A stretch of DNA of 64,000 bases from Excoecaria cochinchinensis (lineage: Eukaryota > Streptophyta > Magnoliopsida > Malpighiales > Euphorbiaceae). Location of the stretch: positions 5,886,501-5,950,500 of the forward strand of contig CANTUQ010000081.1 in the NCBI GenBank assembly GCA_947683425.1, given 5' to 3'. Each line of letters opens with the position of its first letter. The first letter of the stretch is position 1. The translations under genes and the position numbers were made by a program. The notes below the pieces were generated by a model. That model was not told the origin of the DNA. It did no database searches and saw only the letters and a list, made by a program, of their open reading frames with translations. Shown in pieces: positions 11,990-24,530 of the stretch.

Positions 11990-12635
11990 TAAAGACCTCT
12001 CAGGGGGCGATCCACCGAAGACCTCCTAGGGGACAGCTAGTCGAAGACCTCTCAGGGGGCGGCCAGTCGAAGACCTCTCAGGGGGCGGCCAGTCGAAGAC
12101 CTCTCAGGGAGCGATCAATTGAAGACTTCTCAGGGAGCAGCCAACTAATCGAAGACCTCTTAGGGGGCGGCGAACCGAAGACCTCTCATGGGGCGATCAA
12201 CTGAAGATCTCTCAGGGGGCGATCAACCGAAGACTTCTCAGGGAGTAGCCAGCTAACCGAAGACCTCTCAGGGGGCGACGAACCGAAGACCTCTCAGGGG
12301 GCGATCAACTGAAGACCTCTCAGGGGGTGATCAACCGAAGACCTCTATGGGGGTGGCGAACCGAAGACCTCTCAAGGGGCGATCAACCGAAGACCTCTCA
12401 GGGGTGATCAACCGAAGACCTCTCAGGGGGCGATCAACTAAAGACCTCTCAGGGGGTGATCAACCGAAGACCTCTCAGGGGGGCGGCAAACCGAAGACCT
12501 CTCAAGGGGCGATCAACTGAAGACCTCTCAGGGGGCACCAGCCAGTCAAAGACCTCTCAGGGGGTACCAGCCAACCATCCAAGGACCTCTCAGGGGGCAG
12601 CCGATCAATCGAAGACCTCTCAGGGGGCAGCACCT
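11990..12635 (+). repeat. Tandem repeat, about 24 units of about 26 bp
   Basis: The core unit is GAAGACCTCTCAGGGGGCGA followed by a variable tail such as TCAACC, TCAACTG or CCAGCTAACC. I count 24 copies by eye, with unit length about 22-37 bp. The array ends about 130 bp before the 3' LTR. Tandem arrays in the 3' untranslated region are known for Tat/Ogre elements and are thought to seed satellite DNA. Confidence 0.93.
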
Positions 12636-12757
12636 CAGAAAAGATAACACGCTAACAATCTCTTCCAGTCCGAAAAAGAGACCGCCTCAGGTACGTGTCT
12701 CTTTCCTTCTTTTCTGAATTTTGGCTCACTTAGGCACTCGAGTTCTAAGTTCCCCAA

Positions 12758-12770
12758 AATTGGGGGCAAC
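12758..12770 (+). promoter_or_regulatory. Polypurine tract of the Tat element
   Basis: AATTGGGGGCAAC lies directly before the LTR start TGTAGACACC, in the expected place for plus-strand priming. Confidence 0.7.
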
Positions 12771-13016
12771 TGTAGACACCGGGTCCCAAGGTGGTCCAAG
12801 ATCAGGATTACCCAATGATGAAAATAAATACCGATTCATAAGCAGAAATATAGGAATTGATCATCTCCTTGTCAAACTCTTTTGTCTGTCTCAAAATGCT
12901 TTTAAAATATTTATCTTTATTTTTATTTTTTATTTTTTTTTCATTTGTATCTTTATTTTTTATCTTTGTTTGTACTTTTTTTATTTTTATTTTTTGAAAA
13001 AATAAAATAAAATTTC

Positions 13017-13250
13017 GATGGCCGCGTGGGCTGCCTGTGCGCTGGCTTGCACGCAGCGCGTGCTGAGACCCACGTACGAGGAGCGCGCGGCGCTCGCACG
13101 GAACGCGCAGCGCTCGCGCTGCCCAGTATGAGAGGAGCACGCAGTGCGTGCGCTCACAGAGAGCTCATGGTGCTCGCCTCGCCCGCCTGCGAGGAATCTC
13201 GCCCATCCGCGAGATTCCTTGCCAATCCTGCCCAGGTCCTCGTCGATTCC
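13017..13250. other. GC-rich, CpG-rich island inside an AT-rich LTR
   Basis: About 230 bp packed with GCGC/GCGCG words and local inverted repeats. It sits between a T-rich stretch and an A/T-rich body. The LTR at 63538 has a comparable GC-rich block at 63771-63915 in the same place, but with different sequence. Confidence 0.7.
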
Positions 13251-14411
13251 GTCGAAAATCAATTTTTTGACATTTTTAGGGGAAAAATGATTTTTCCATG
13301 GGATTTTTTCATATTTTGTTGAAATTTGACAAATATTAGTCAAATTTTGTGGGTATTAAAAGTCAAAAAAATAAAAAAAATAATTAAAAAATAAATAAAA
13401 ATATTAAGTGTAAATATTTGACTTTTAGGATTTTATTTTGAATTTAGGGTGTTTTTTGTTGAAATTATGGAGGATTGATCTTTGAAAAATCTGATAGGGG
13501 GCTGGAGGGGCAGAAAAAAAAATGGAGTCTTAACGTGAGTTTTACATATTTTTTTTTTGAGAAAAAAAGGAGAAAAAAAATTGATTTGTTTGGGCAAAGA
13601 AAATTTCTCTAAGGGAATTGATTTTCTAAGGGATTTTGGAAAGGTATTCTTGAGAAAAAGGATGCCTATTTTCTAAAAAAACAAGGAATTTCTTATTCTT
13701 GGAGTTCATCTTTTTTTTTTAAAAAAAATTTAAAATCATTTTCTTTAATCTTCTTAATTTTCTTTTCTTAAATATAAAAATTTTCTTCTTTAATTACATT
13801 CTAGTTTTTCTTATATCTAAATTTTTGTTGAACTTGAAAACTTGAGAAAGGAAAATTAATTTCCTTAACTTGAGTTTTCTCATCAAATAGCAAACACAAA
13901 AAAAAAAATCAAATTATTTTTTAATTTTAGTGTTCTTGAGTTATTTGAGACATAAACTCAAGATTTTCTTGAACATTTTTTCGAGTTTACTCTCGAATCT
14001 TGACAAGAAGAATAAATCGAGATATCTTGCTTCCATATTACTTAATTCTGAGGGTAAAGATTTTTGGATATATCTTTATCTCATCTCATTTTATTCATGT
14101 TAATTTATTTTATTTCATTTTATTTTACCTTCTTTTCTTGCATTAATGCATGTATGTGTTCTCTTTGAGTTAAGATTTATTTCTTTAGCATGAGTTTTTA
14201 ATCTTTGCTTTGTTCTTAGCATGAAAATGGATAAATATACATGATGTTAATAGATGAAAAATAAGATTTGCATAATTTTCTTTTTTAGTATTATCTTTTG
14301 TGATCTTTTTTTGTATGCTTAAACGTTATTATTGTATATTGTATGTTTGATTGCCCGCTTTTTGTTAATTCATTTAATTTTATTGGCTTGTTATTAGTTT
14401 TTTTTATTTTT

Positions 14412-14650
14412 TTATTATTATTATTATTATTACCATCATCATTATATATATTGTTAGTGTATTGTTATTATTAATATTTATTGTTTCTATCATCATTTAT
14501 CGTTATTATTATTATTATTATCATTATTATTGTTATTATTATTTTTGTTGTTGTTGTTATTGGTATTATTATTGTTATTATTTTTCATTATTGTCATTAT
14601 ATTTCGCATGGTATTATTTCATGACTTTGCTATGGTTATTATTATTAATA
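14412..14650. repeat. TTA/ATT trinucleotide microsatellite
   Basis: Interrupted runs of TTA, GTT and ATC triplets within the Tat LTR. A reading frame over it is an artefact of the repeat. Confidence 0.85.
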
Positions 14651-15864
14651 TACCTTGCATGATTTTTTATTTTATGTGTGATGTTAATATAATAGATTAG
14701 TGTGTTAAATTCAACTTGTTTTATATTCTATTGGCATATTAATTTGGCACTAGATTTCCTCTAGTTTCATTTTTAATTAATTTTGGAATTATTACTAAAT
14801 TTTTTTTATTATTGTTTTTTATTGAGGCTAAAATGTCGTGCTTACTTGTTTGAGCATTTATAGTGACCAAACTCCTCGCGACACGTAGGAGTTTACATCA
14901 GTTGGGTGAGACATTTCCTATCCCTATTTATGTAACTGTGTTTTGTTTGTAAATAAAATAAGTTTATTTTATACGCGTACCAAATAAAAAATCACAAAAA
15001 TATTTTGTACGATAAAAATTGAAATTTTTATTAATAAATTGGGACCAATGTCCTAGATTTTAGCCAAGGAATGCAAAAATATCGTGGACTAAAACGAAGA
15101 TTCGATTCTATTTAAAATGGGATCACTCATCCTGATTTTCACGACAAATAACAAAAATAACTCTTGGATCCATTTTTAAGTGAGTATGAAGGAACTAATG
15201 TTCCTAAACTGAATAAATATCCTGGTTTATGTATGTTACCCTTTTGATTGATTTTGTGTGATCGTTTAATTTTATATCTTGTGGGCCCTTGTAATTAATT
15301 ATTTTAGGGGCAATTTTATTTTATTTCAATTGGGGATTGTATTCTATCCCAATTTTCATTTTTAATCTTATTCAGCTTTTCTTTTCATTTAGGGATTTGT
15401 ATTTGTCCTAATTTCTCTTTTGTAAATGGCGTGGCTTTGTGTGTTTACCGCTTTATTTATCGCTTTATTTACAGCTTTCTTTTACCGTTTTCTCAATGCT
15501 TGAAGTGCACCTTAAATAAAATGCATCGAATCGTGTGAGGAGAGAGTTGAAATTTTATAATCTAAAAACTTCCTTATATTTAACCAAGGCATAAATAAGA
15601 GTGAAGTTCCAAACACCTTCTCTGATTTAGACCATAGAGGTTAGATGACCTTTCCTAATTTCTTATAAATTGGGTGGTGACTCCAAAATACCTCAAAGGT
15701 GCCTAAAGGCTTCATGGGACTAGATGAACTTTTCACTGTTCTATTGGATAAGAAATTCCAAAATGTCTCATGTTGCCCAAGATCAAAAGACGCGAACCAA
15801 TCCCTCGAGCCCTAAAAGCGAGTCTCGCCTACGAGGGCGTTTGCTAGGTTTGGCGCGCGTCACA

Positions 15865-16247
15865 ATGTGTTCTAGATTTCATTGGATCCCTATGTATTAT
15901 TGTACCCATGGGTACCTATACATTTCCTCTCCCGTTATCCACTACCTTGGATATATAGGTAACTATTGAACAAAAGACTACTAAGTGAATAACATGGAGA
16001 ATGTTAATGCATGAATATACTTTTATGTATTAACTTTAAATGCATATTATGATAATTGTTTATGAAATTCATAAATGAATGAACTTGATAGGTGTGCGAT
16101 AATAATTGGTAATGTGATTTGCTAATCGAGACTGACTCTTTAATGATTATATTATTTAATTTTTGAAATTTAATATGAAAATAAGCATTCCATATGTAAG
16201 TGATAGCATTGGTTACTTGTAAATGCTCGTATTTATTATATTAAGAA
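15865..16247 (+). repeat. Fragment of a Tekay-like LTR
   Basis: The stretch around 15895-15950 (GTACCCATGGGTACC, then CCCGTTATCCACTA) parallels the middle of the LTR at 20538-24513 (GTACCTGTATGGTAC, then CTCGTTATCCACTA). It is probably the target into which the Tat element inserted. No coding sequence is seen. Confidence 0.45.
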
Positions 16248-19200
16248 TGTAATGGCCCTAACATTGGTTTAGAAGTATTAGTGAATGTTTATAGTGTATT
16301 TAGAGTGGTCAAAGTTTAGAGTAGTGTATTGAGTGATGTTCACAGTAGTGAAGTTAAGAGTTAAATGTGTTTGAGGTATTGCAATCTCGGGATGGGGGAC
16401 CCCGGGGTAGCTATACAGCAGAACCGGCGGTCAATTTTTAGAAAATTTATTATTTGAAAAAATCTATCTATGGGCCGTCAGGAGACTAGTGGTGAAATTT
16501 GGAGTGAAAACGGAGTTAAATAGGTTTCCGAAAGTCATTATGAAGTTGGCCTCTAGTTCGGTTCAAATCGAATCGAAGTTTGACTAAGGTTTCACCGAAT
16601 TTTTAAAAATAATTATTGAGCTCAAAAGGGTAAAAAGTGGGAACTAATTTTTTGTAATTTTTGATAGTGTTAGATTGTTATTTTACGCAAAATCGGAAAG
16701 GGTTGAATCGGACCGAGTTAAATGAATCGAGCCCCAAATGGACTCCGATTGAGCTAAAAATTTTGCAGTAATGCTATTCTTGATGTTTTAAGAACAATCA
16801 AATTAGTTGGGAGTGAAAATAAGTTGAGGAACACATAAATACTTTGAAACAGTGGAAAATTATCGAAAAATTAAAATTTTTGTTTAAATCGGTTGGATTG
16901 CTTCGATTGGACCGGTTTAGTTCATTTTCACACTATGTAAGGCAGGAAGTAGCCAGATTTCTCTAGAGAAATCTGCTCTCCGCTGCCTCTCTCTTCTTTC
17001 TTCCAAATCGTATGCCATTTTTCTTACTTTCCACCATTTTTCTTCATTCTATCTTTAATCTTTCCCCAAATATTTGCCTCCCAAACATATCTCAGTCCCT
17101 CTATAACATAAACACAGTAATTGGACTCCATTTGGAGCATTGGAAGTAAAGAAAATTGAGTATTCAAAGTTTAGGGTGGAAATTGAGGTAAGTGTTTTGG
17201 GTATTTTTAATTGGGATTTAAGGTTCATATGGGTATTTTGAAGGGTGTAAAACATGATTATGAAGTTATTTTGTAAAAAGGAAGTATAGATTTGATGTTA
17301 TGCCATTGTTTATATTCGATCATGGTTAGGATTACAAGGAGAGGAAGATTTCTCTATAAGATAAGGCATCAAAAAGGACACTTGAGAAGTGCTAAGCAAG
17401 GATTTGAGGTTTGTGGTTACAAAATCCTTTTCTTACTTAGTTTTAGGTTATGTCTAAGTATGAATTTGTGATAAAGGCATGATAAATTGAATCTAACTTG
17501 ATAAACATGATTAATGAACTTAAATAAGCATGTCTATGTGTTTAAAATAAATTAAATAAACATAGAGTAAAAATCACAAGTGAGGCCAAATGGGAACATA
17601 AAGAAACTAAGTAAGAAAATTGATAATTTTGGCATATAAAAGGTGTTTAGATGATGTTTAGCATGATATTTAGAAGATGGAATGATTAAAGTAAGGAAAG
17701 GTAAACTTATGGGTGATGTATAACCTAGGCCGAATTGATGTCTAAGGGAATTATTAATGCACTTTAGTATTTTATGTAAGTAAGTGATGTAAAAGATGTG
17801 TATGACATGAGATTAAGTTAATTAAGTGGTTAAGTGAAAGAAAAGTGAACATAATGGGTAAGTGTATGTTGGGCCGAATTGAAGTTAGTAAAAACTTTAA
17901 GTATAACTTAGTGTTAATGGCATGTAATTGGTGTAAATAATAAGTATAACATGAGAATTGAATAATTGAGTGATTAAAAGAATGAAAAACATACATAATG
18001 AATTAATGGAATGTTGGCCGAATTGAATATTAAAGGAACTAATAGTGTACAATGGTAATTAAGGCATGAAATTGATGTTTATGATAAGTATGACATGTAA
18101 TTTGAATTATTATGTGATTAAAAGAATTAAATATGAACATAGTGTAAAATTTGTACCTTGGGCCGAATTGAACTTAATGAGTATTTAAATGCATATAACT
18201 AATAACAAATGAAAAATAAGTATATGTGAAAGTGATAGTGTTTAATTGTATGTACAAAGTGTGATAAATTATTTTGTTTACTATAAAAATGATGAAATAA
18301 GTGTATATTTATGTGAACTCATGTTATGCATGAGTGTATATTTAATATTGAGTGAATTGGAAGTAAAATCAATGAAAATAAAGTGAAATGAATGGCGATT
18401 ATGCATTGCCCTTAGTGGTTTGGTAGTAAATTTAGTTCAGGATATATATGGCTAGCCATAGGGATATCAGTGTATGCCGCGGTATCAAGTCATGGCGACT
18501 TGCAATTATAGACTGATGATGGTCTATTTGTAAGTGTAAGTGTAGTATAAAGTTTAAATGTAGTGTCGTCGGAGTGTAATTTGACCCCCTAGTGGTCACT
18601 CCGACATTATCGAAGTGTAATTTAGCCCCCTAGTGGCCACTTCGGTAGGTCAGGGCTATATAGCCCAGTCCCTCATATCCAGTCTAGTGATAACTACTGG
18701 GTGTTACAAGGGGCAAAAGTTGAATGAAATTGATTAAAAGGAGATTTATTGTAAAATATGGTGGAAAAGTGTAAAGAAAGAATTAATTGAATGATTAAAT
18801 GGATACATATGTAGTTAAGTGATACGGATAAATATATAGTAATGATTAGGTGATAAGGATAAACATGTGGTAATGATTATGATAAAGATAAGATAAGATA
18901 AGGATTAAAAATGACAATTGACTTGAAATGGTACTTTAAGGACTAAACCGTAATTTATCGTAAAAATGATTAGTTAGTGGGTTAATTGATAAGTTATAAG
19001 TTAAGAAGTGATTAAATATGGAAATATAGTTAATTAGTGGATTAAATGTCAAATTATAAGTTAATAAGTGTTTAGATGTGAAAATATAATTAACTAATGG
19101 GATAATGGTAAATAAAAGAAAAAGGAAGGGCAATATCATAATTTGATAAAAGTTTAGGTGCAAAAGGGTAAATATGTATTTAAATTGACTAAAGTAGTGA

Positions 19201-20537
19201 TAAATATGAAGATAAGTGAGAATGAGACAAAAATGAAGGAAATAGAAAGTTTAGGGGTAAAATTGTAATTTTACACCTAATGGATAAGTATGAAGTAAGT
19301 TAGGTCAATCGGCAAGATGAGTTACCAAGATATAAAATGGCTAAATGCGTATAATGGGTAAGTGTGGAAAAAAAAAATTTACTCGAGTTTTGCATTAAGA
19401 TTTTAAGACTTTATTTTCAATCATGGAAATCATGCAGCATAGTAGTGAGTGCATATTTCATATAAGGGTGTTACAAAGAATGTTTGTGAATAAATATAAT
19501 ATATGTTGTATTTTAATATGTTAAAATTGGATTATGAATTAAATTGGACATTCTAGCTCAGTAACGAAGTAAGAGATGTATATTGACACTACTGTGTATA
19601 GCTTAAATGGGTGACTTTGTAGTGTTGTTTGTAGCCATATGCTTTGTCAATGTGAAATGTACACGTATGCTTTTGATTGCATGAAATTTATAATAAGTTG
19701 ATATGATTGTTAATATGAATATGCTTTGAGGGGAAACCCATATACATTAAATATGTAGGAATATTCTTATACTGCCATTAAGTGAATGTGATGAAAGGCT
19801 AAGGATATAATTATGTAAACATGAAAAGTAAATTAAGGAAAAGTTCGGAAATGAACTCTAAATGAAGAATGTAAATAAGAAGAGATATTGGGGTCTGTAA
19901 ATGTTTAATAAATGTCTTTGTAGAGTTATATGTATGTTTGCATAGATAGAGGTGTAAGGTAAATAATAAGATACATGATAAATAAATAACATGGCACTTC
20001 ACATTATATAGATATAATTGTGTGCATATGTATGTGTACTGTAGTAAATGCCTATACCATTGATTAGAGGTGTATGATTACGGAACTGTGAAAGTGCATA
20101 TATAAGTTTAATGTCTACTTTTACCTTGTTTAAGTAAATGCAATCATTTTAGTGTATTTATCGATGACAGGTGTGAGTAGTTGTCTATGTTGCATTTGTT
20201 CCTCACTAAGCTATAAGCCTAACACAGGTGTTTCATCCATGCAGGTATCACAGATAGTTGCTTTGCCAAGACATCCCGCATCAGTCAAGGCCAACGAGTC
20301 TGTAGGAATTTATTGTATGGTTTTTCTATCATGTATTGCAATGTAAATGAAATGAGTACTATAAAAAGAAATCAGTTGTGAATTTGTGAAGTTACTTATG
20401 AAGAATGTATTATGTATCATTAAATTGTGTATTTTGTGAAATGTGTTATGAGAAAATGATTTTTAATGAAAGAAATTTTATAATTTTGTTTTTGTTATCT
20501 GTATCTGAGACAAGCGTGATCAACTCTATAGCTGTTG
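16248..20537 (+). repeat. Tekay-like LTR C, left part (continues at 29618)
   Basis: It begins TGTAATGGCCCT. After element D (with one copy of its TSD) is removed, it continues at 29618-29673 and ends GGGTAAGGGGTGTTACA. It carries the lineage's modules in order: a CT-rich leader (16980-17090), a splice-donor-like GAG|GTAAGT (GT at 17188), paired hairpins at 18568-18644, a degenerate stem-loop near 20204, and CATCCATGCAG|GT (AG at 20244). No flanking duplication was found (AAGAA before, AAATT after), so the left boundary is uncertain. No protein-coding sequence is visible. Confidence 0.55.
18568..18644 (+). repeat. Two consecutive hairpins in LTR C with paired changes
   Basis: GTCGGAGTG (18568-18576) pairs with CACTCCGAC (18597-18605). 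The next copy has CGAAGTG (18611-18617) pairing with CACTTCG (18638-18644). The stem differs by a G-C to A-T pair change that keeps pairing. An inner pair A84-T96 (offset 18500) likewise becomes G-C in the second copy. Confidence 0.65.
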
Positions 20538-23500
20538 TGTAACACCCCGAAATGTACCCTAGAAGGATTTGTATAACTCTACGGATTTTGGTAGTCGAAA
20601 CAGTATGATTAGATGGTCGGAGTGATTAAGTAGGAGGAAAAGATGTGATTAGAATCAAGAAAAAGTGAGTCAAGGGTATTTTGGTCATTTTGCAAAAATG
20701 GATTTGATTGAATCGAATAAATAACTACGAGGGCTAATTTATTAAAATGGAGTAATATTAGACAGAATATATGTGAAATGTGGTGTCAGGTGTGCCGAAA
20801 GGACGAATTCAGTATTAGTGCAAAAGTTTCGGCAAGTGCGGCCAATTGTAAATTTGTAAGGTATTAATTTAGGATTTAATTGAAGGGAGTAAGATTTAAT
20901 TGTGGGTCAATGTAGGAATGACATCTATGTAGTGGGCCAAGGAAAGATTAAAGAAGAGCTAAAGGACCAAAAGAAGAATTGTTATAAAAAAATCTACTTA
21001 GGGCCAATAGGGGGTTGCCATGTGGCATTTGAGATAAGCTTGACTTTATTAAGGAAAGAGAGAGAACAAATTTCTGCACTTTCCCCTCTCCTCCTTCACG
21101 TGAATTCCCTTTGTTCTTCTTCACTCCCTCTTCTTCTTCATCTCACGCCAGCCCCTCTCTCTCTCTTCTTGTAAACCCAAGTTATGTATAATGGATGGTA
21201 GCTCAAGCACTTTTATAAGAGATAAGAGACAGAAGGGTAAGTTATAACTTTTTGATTTCTGCAATTCCTCTTTGGTTAATTAGAAACCCTAATTAATGTT
21301 ATGTATTTTCTTGATGAGGAAATTTGAGTGGTGAATCTATAGAAGAGTACATGAGCAAGGAAGTACTACCATTTAAGCTAGTGGAGCATAGGAGCTAAGG
21401 TTTGGGAAACTTTCGTGACACATGTATAAGAATTTTTGTATATTCATGTATGATATAAGCTTCTTGAGTGTGTTGTTGATGATTTGTGATGATGGTAGTG
21501 AGTGTTGGCTCAAATGACTCATTGTTGCATGTGAATAGGTTTTTGGGTGAAAAACTGGATTAGAATACACTGGACATTTCTTCGGTTATTACACTGTTTC
21601 GGGAGTTATAGAACTCCAAATGATATGAAATTAGTGCCTTTAGAGAGATAAGATATATGTCTACAAATGTGTTAGAAATAGGTTCGAGCTAATTGTAACT
21701 CTAAGTGTCCGAAAAATGGTCAAGAAGTAGACCTATCTTCTTTGGACGGGTTCAGAGAAGCACTGTGGGTTGTTTAGATCATATCTGAATCTATAGATGT
21801 CTAATTGACCTGTAATTTGTTGCATTTTGAAGTTAACATCCTATAGAACATTTTTTTAGAAGGAAGTTTTGGCTAAAATTGAGTTCTAGACTTTGATATA
21901 GGCTGTACAAAACTGTGGTGTGAACCAGTCCCAAAATTTTGCTTCTGTTTTGCAATATTTTGGTATGTCACGGTGGCAACCAAAATGGTTACCACCGTGA
22001 CCTATGAAAATGCAGGGCAGAATGCTCATTTTTGGACCTCACGGTGACAACCAATTGGTTACCACCGTGACCACCTCCTAATATGCATAATTTGAGTGTT
22101 TTTCTTCCCGAAACGTACCCGAACTTCATGGTAAGTTCCTATAGCATGTCTAACTCATTTCTAACCTTAGGAAATGAGTAGGTGGGTGGTCGTCAATCCA
22201 AATTATAAGTGATTAAAGCTATAGCATAAGAGTTTAATAATGAAATTAAATGTATATGTGTGCTTTTTAATTATTGAACAGGATATGCTCGAGGTATTGA
22301 TCAGGTATGATGTGAACAAGTATGTATAAGTATGAATTGAGTTTGCTTAATGGAAAATGTATATAGGGGATATGAGTAATGAATGCATGATTAAAGTAAT
22401 TGCCTAACAATACTATACGATGCATGCATTGGTAATAAATGTTATTGGAATGTGTTAGTATGCAAGATAATTATGATACTATAATGGTTCATGTGGATAT
22501 TTGAGTGCCTATATAATATGATAATCATAAAGGTGATTTAATGCTTTTAGTTTATGAATTTCTCTTTTAAACAGAGACCTATAATGTGGCAAACCGGGTA
22601 AGTAAGTGTTTATGTAAATGTATAAATAGTTTGTATGAATGATATGATTAAGTGTGAAGAATAGCATTCTATTTTGAGGTTTTTGGTATGTCACGGTGGC
22701 AATGAATGTGGTTACCACCGTGACCTACCCCAGATTGGCATTCTGTTTTGAGGGTTTGGTATGTCACGGTGGCAATGAATGTGGTTACCACCGTGACCTA
22801 CCGTATATTTGCATTCTGTTTTGGGTTCATGGTATGTCACGGTGACAACCTAATGGGTTACCACCGTGAGGTACCCCAAGAGTGCTTTCTGCCGAAAGTT
22901 TTGGTATGTCACGGTGACAACCTAATGGGTTACCACCGTGAGGTACCCCAAGAGTGCTTTCTGCCGAAAGTTTTGGTATGTCACGGTGGCAACCAACCTG
23001 GTTGTGACCGTGACCTACCCTGTTTTTGTAAAAAGTGTTTAGTTGGTAAAAGCAAAGTTTGAGTGTTAACTAAATGATTGGCATGATAATATTTCCATAT
23101 TTGATTCTGATAAATCTTAGAACATTAAATAGTGCTAAAGTATGTCGATGGAATTATATCGTATGCTTTGTAAAATGAATAGTATGATGATATTTATATA
23201 TTGTCTGATGTGACACATGTTTTGAATGATGCATGACCTGCGAGAGTCAGTCTAGTGGATAGTTAGGCATGCCTAATAGAGTCTTTGTAGCTGCAGCGCC
23301 TTTTGAACGATTTGGACCCTGATCAGGTCCCACGACTGGTTCCTCGCGAACCCTTTGATATAAAATGTTTTTGGAATGTGGAAAAAGATGATGTTGCTTT
23401 TCGACTTGTACCTGTATGGTACATTATATTATATGTTCCCTCTGAGGTTTACCCGGTCAGAGATCGGGCTATATGTTCCCTCATGAGGTCTCCCCCTCAG

Positions 23501-24513
23501 TACTCGTTATCCACTATTGTGAGTCAGCAGGTGTACGATTTGTGATGTTGTGTTTATAAGCATGCGGTTCTGATCAGTTATGATTATAGATATGTGAATT
23601 GATAAGTGCAGATTTATTGGCTCTCTGAAACACCGTGATTGGAATGCAATATCATATAATTGTTTATGTCAAGGATTAATGTTGCGCAACGGAAGTGTGA
23701 TGGTATTGTGGTTATGTAACTACGTATGATGTACTTTCAAAAGCTTGATTCTCCAACGTGTTCGGTAAATGTATGCAAATGAGGACCTGTACTGGTATAA
23801 CGATACAAATATTGGCATATAGGTGTATTAATACTGACCTGTAATGTATATGTAGGCGCTAGCCTGTGAAGTTATATGTAATTATGCATGAATATACTTA
23901 CATTTTGTATGATGATGTTGACTTGGTTTGTGTCGCACATAAGGATATGAATATGATAAGAAACAATTGAATGCACAGCTATAATATGTAAGCATATATA
24001 TATTTCTCGGTAAGAACTATGTGTGTATGAGACTTGCATGTATTATGCCTCGACGACCATTATGAATGGCCGTCTATATTACTATGTTTGTTTTCCCCAC
24101 TAAGCGTTATCGCTTAGCACGGGCTCTTTTCCCCGTGCAGGTGGCAGGTTTTCTTTTGTTCGAGTCGCGCATCTGCAGAGTCGGCCACATAGAAGCTAGA
24201 AGTTTTGTATCTTGTTCAGCTTTTGTAATTTAGAATTTTTGTATATCTGTGTTATATGTATAAGTAATATGTAAAGAGAACGAGGTAATATGTCAGACTC
24301 CTATTGTATGATTGTATTATTGTAGATGTGTATGTTTTTGTTTAAAATATGCGCGTTTATGAATATGTATGTTCAGATTTTTGCTCCTTAAAAGTTTTAA
24401 TTCTTTCATAATTATATACGCTTTGTATCGTTTCTGTTCGGTAACACACCTACTCGTACGGCTTCCTACTCACTTGCGGATGGGTTCGCCTACGTATGAG
24501 TTGGGGTGTTACA
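20538..24513 (+). repeat. 5' LTR of element D
   Basis: TGTAACACCCCG...GGGGTGTTACA, 3976 bp. Sense-strand modules: a CT-rich leader ending near 21172, splice-donor-like AGG|GTAAGT (GTAAGT 21237-21242), hairpins at 21967-22070 and 22690-23014, stem-loop CTAAGCGTTATCGCTTAG (24100-24117), and the pyrimidine tract with CCCCGTGCAG|GT (AG at 24140). Confidence 0.95.
21967..23014 (+). repeat. Seven GTCACGGTGG...CCACCGTGAC hairpins (5' LTR copy)
   Basis: Hairpins at 21967-22001, 22039-22070, 22690-22724, 22763-22797, 22836-22869, 22908-22941 and 22980-23014. Arms are about 12-15 bp around a 4-8 base loop. Units three to seven are spaced 73, 73, 72 and 72 bp, and units five and six are part of an exact 72-bp tandem duplication. 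An apparent 104-codon frame over the array is a by-product of the repeat. Confidence 0.95.
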
Positions 24514-24518
24514 TTTAG

Positions 24519-24530
24519 TGGTATCAGAGC
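24519..24530 (+). promoter_or_regulatory. Primer-binding site, initiator tRNA-Met type (element D)
   Basis: TGGTATCAGAGC, the complement of the 3' end of plant initiator tRNA-Met, lies five bases after the 5' LTR end. Confidence 0.95.

Larger units (their letters stand above)
8661..15864 (+). mobile_element. Tat/Ogre-lineage retrotransposon, 3' half
   Basis: In plus orientation: a gag pseudogene, a pol-depleted internal region, a tandem-repeat array, a polypurine tract and a long LTR. The 5' LTR and the start of gag are missing because the Athila element interrupts it at 8660; they would lie left of the window. A gag with the C-terminal YCAYH knuckle remnant, tandem repeats just before the 3' LTR, and an LTR over 3 kb starting TGTAGACACC are typical of the Tat lineage. 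Confidence 0.85.
12771..15864 (+). repeat. 3' LTR of the Tat element
   Basis: It starts TGTAGACACCGGGTCCC and ends GGCGCGCGTCACA, 3094 bp. The end matches the 5' LTR end of another Tat copy at 31301-31314 (GGCGCACGTTACA), which is followed by a primer site. The interior is AT-rich except for a GC-rich island at 13017-13250, and carries a TTA-type microsatellite at about 14412-14650. The start of a third copy of this LTR type is at 63538. Confidence 0.8.

Noticed and set aside
12456..12647. 63-codon Arg/Ser/Gly-rich frame
   Set aside because: Translation of the 26-bp tandem repeat in a frame that happens to lack stops.
14462..14662. 66-codon Tyr-rich frame
   Set aside because: Translation of the TTA/ATT microsatellite in the Tat LTR.
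18699..18708. Possible LTR end GGGTGTTACA, also at 19467-19476
   Set aside because: No primer site, no matching start and no target duplication follows either one. LTR C continues past both with its stem-loop and acceptor near 20204-20244.
22690..23014. CRISPR-like spacing of repeats
   Set aside because: The units are inverted repeats with nearly identical sequence between them, duplicated in both LTRs of a plant element; there are no unique spacers and no cas genes.
22748..23062. 104-codon frame, repeated at 27847-28161
   Set aside because: It is the translation of the 72-73 bp hairpin array, and is the same in both LTRs because the LTRs are copies.
24519..24530. tRNA gene
   Set aside because: Only the 12-13 base complement of a tRNA 3' end is present, as expected for a primer-binding site; no cloverleaf is found around it.
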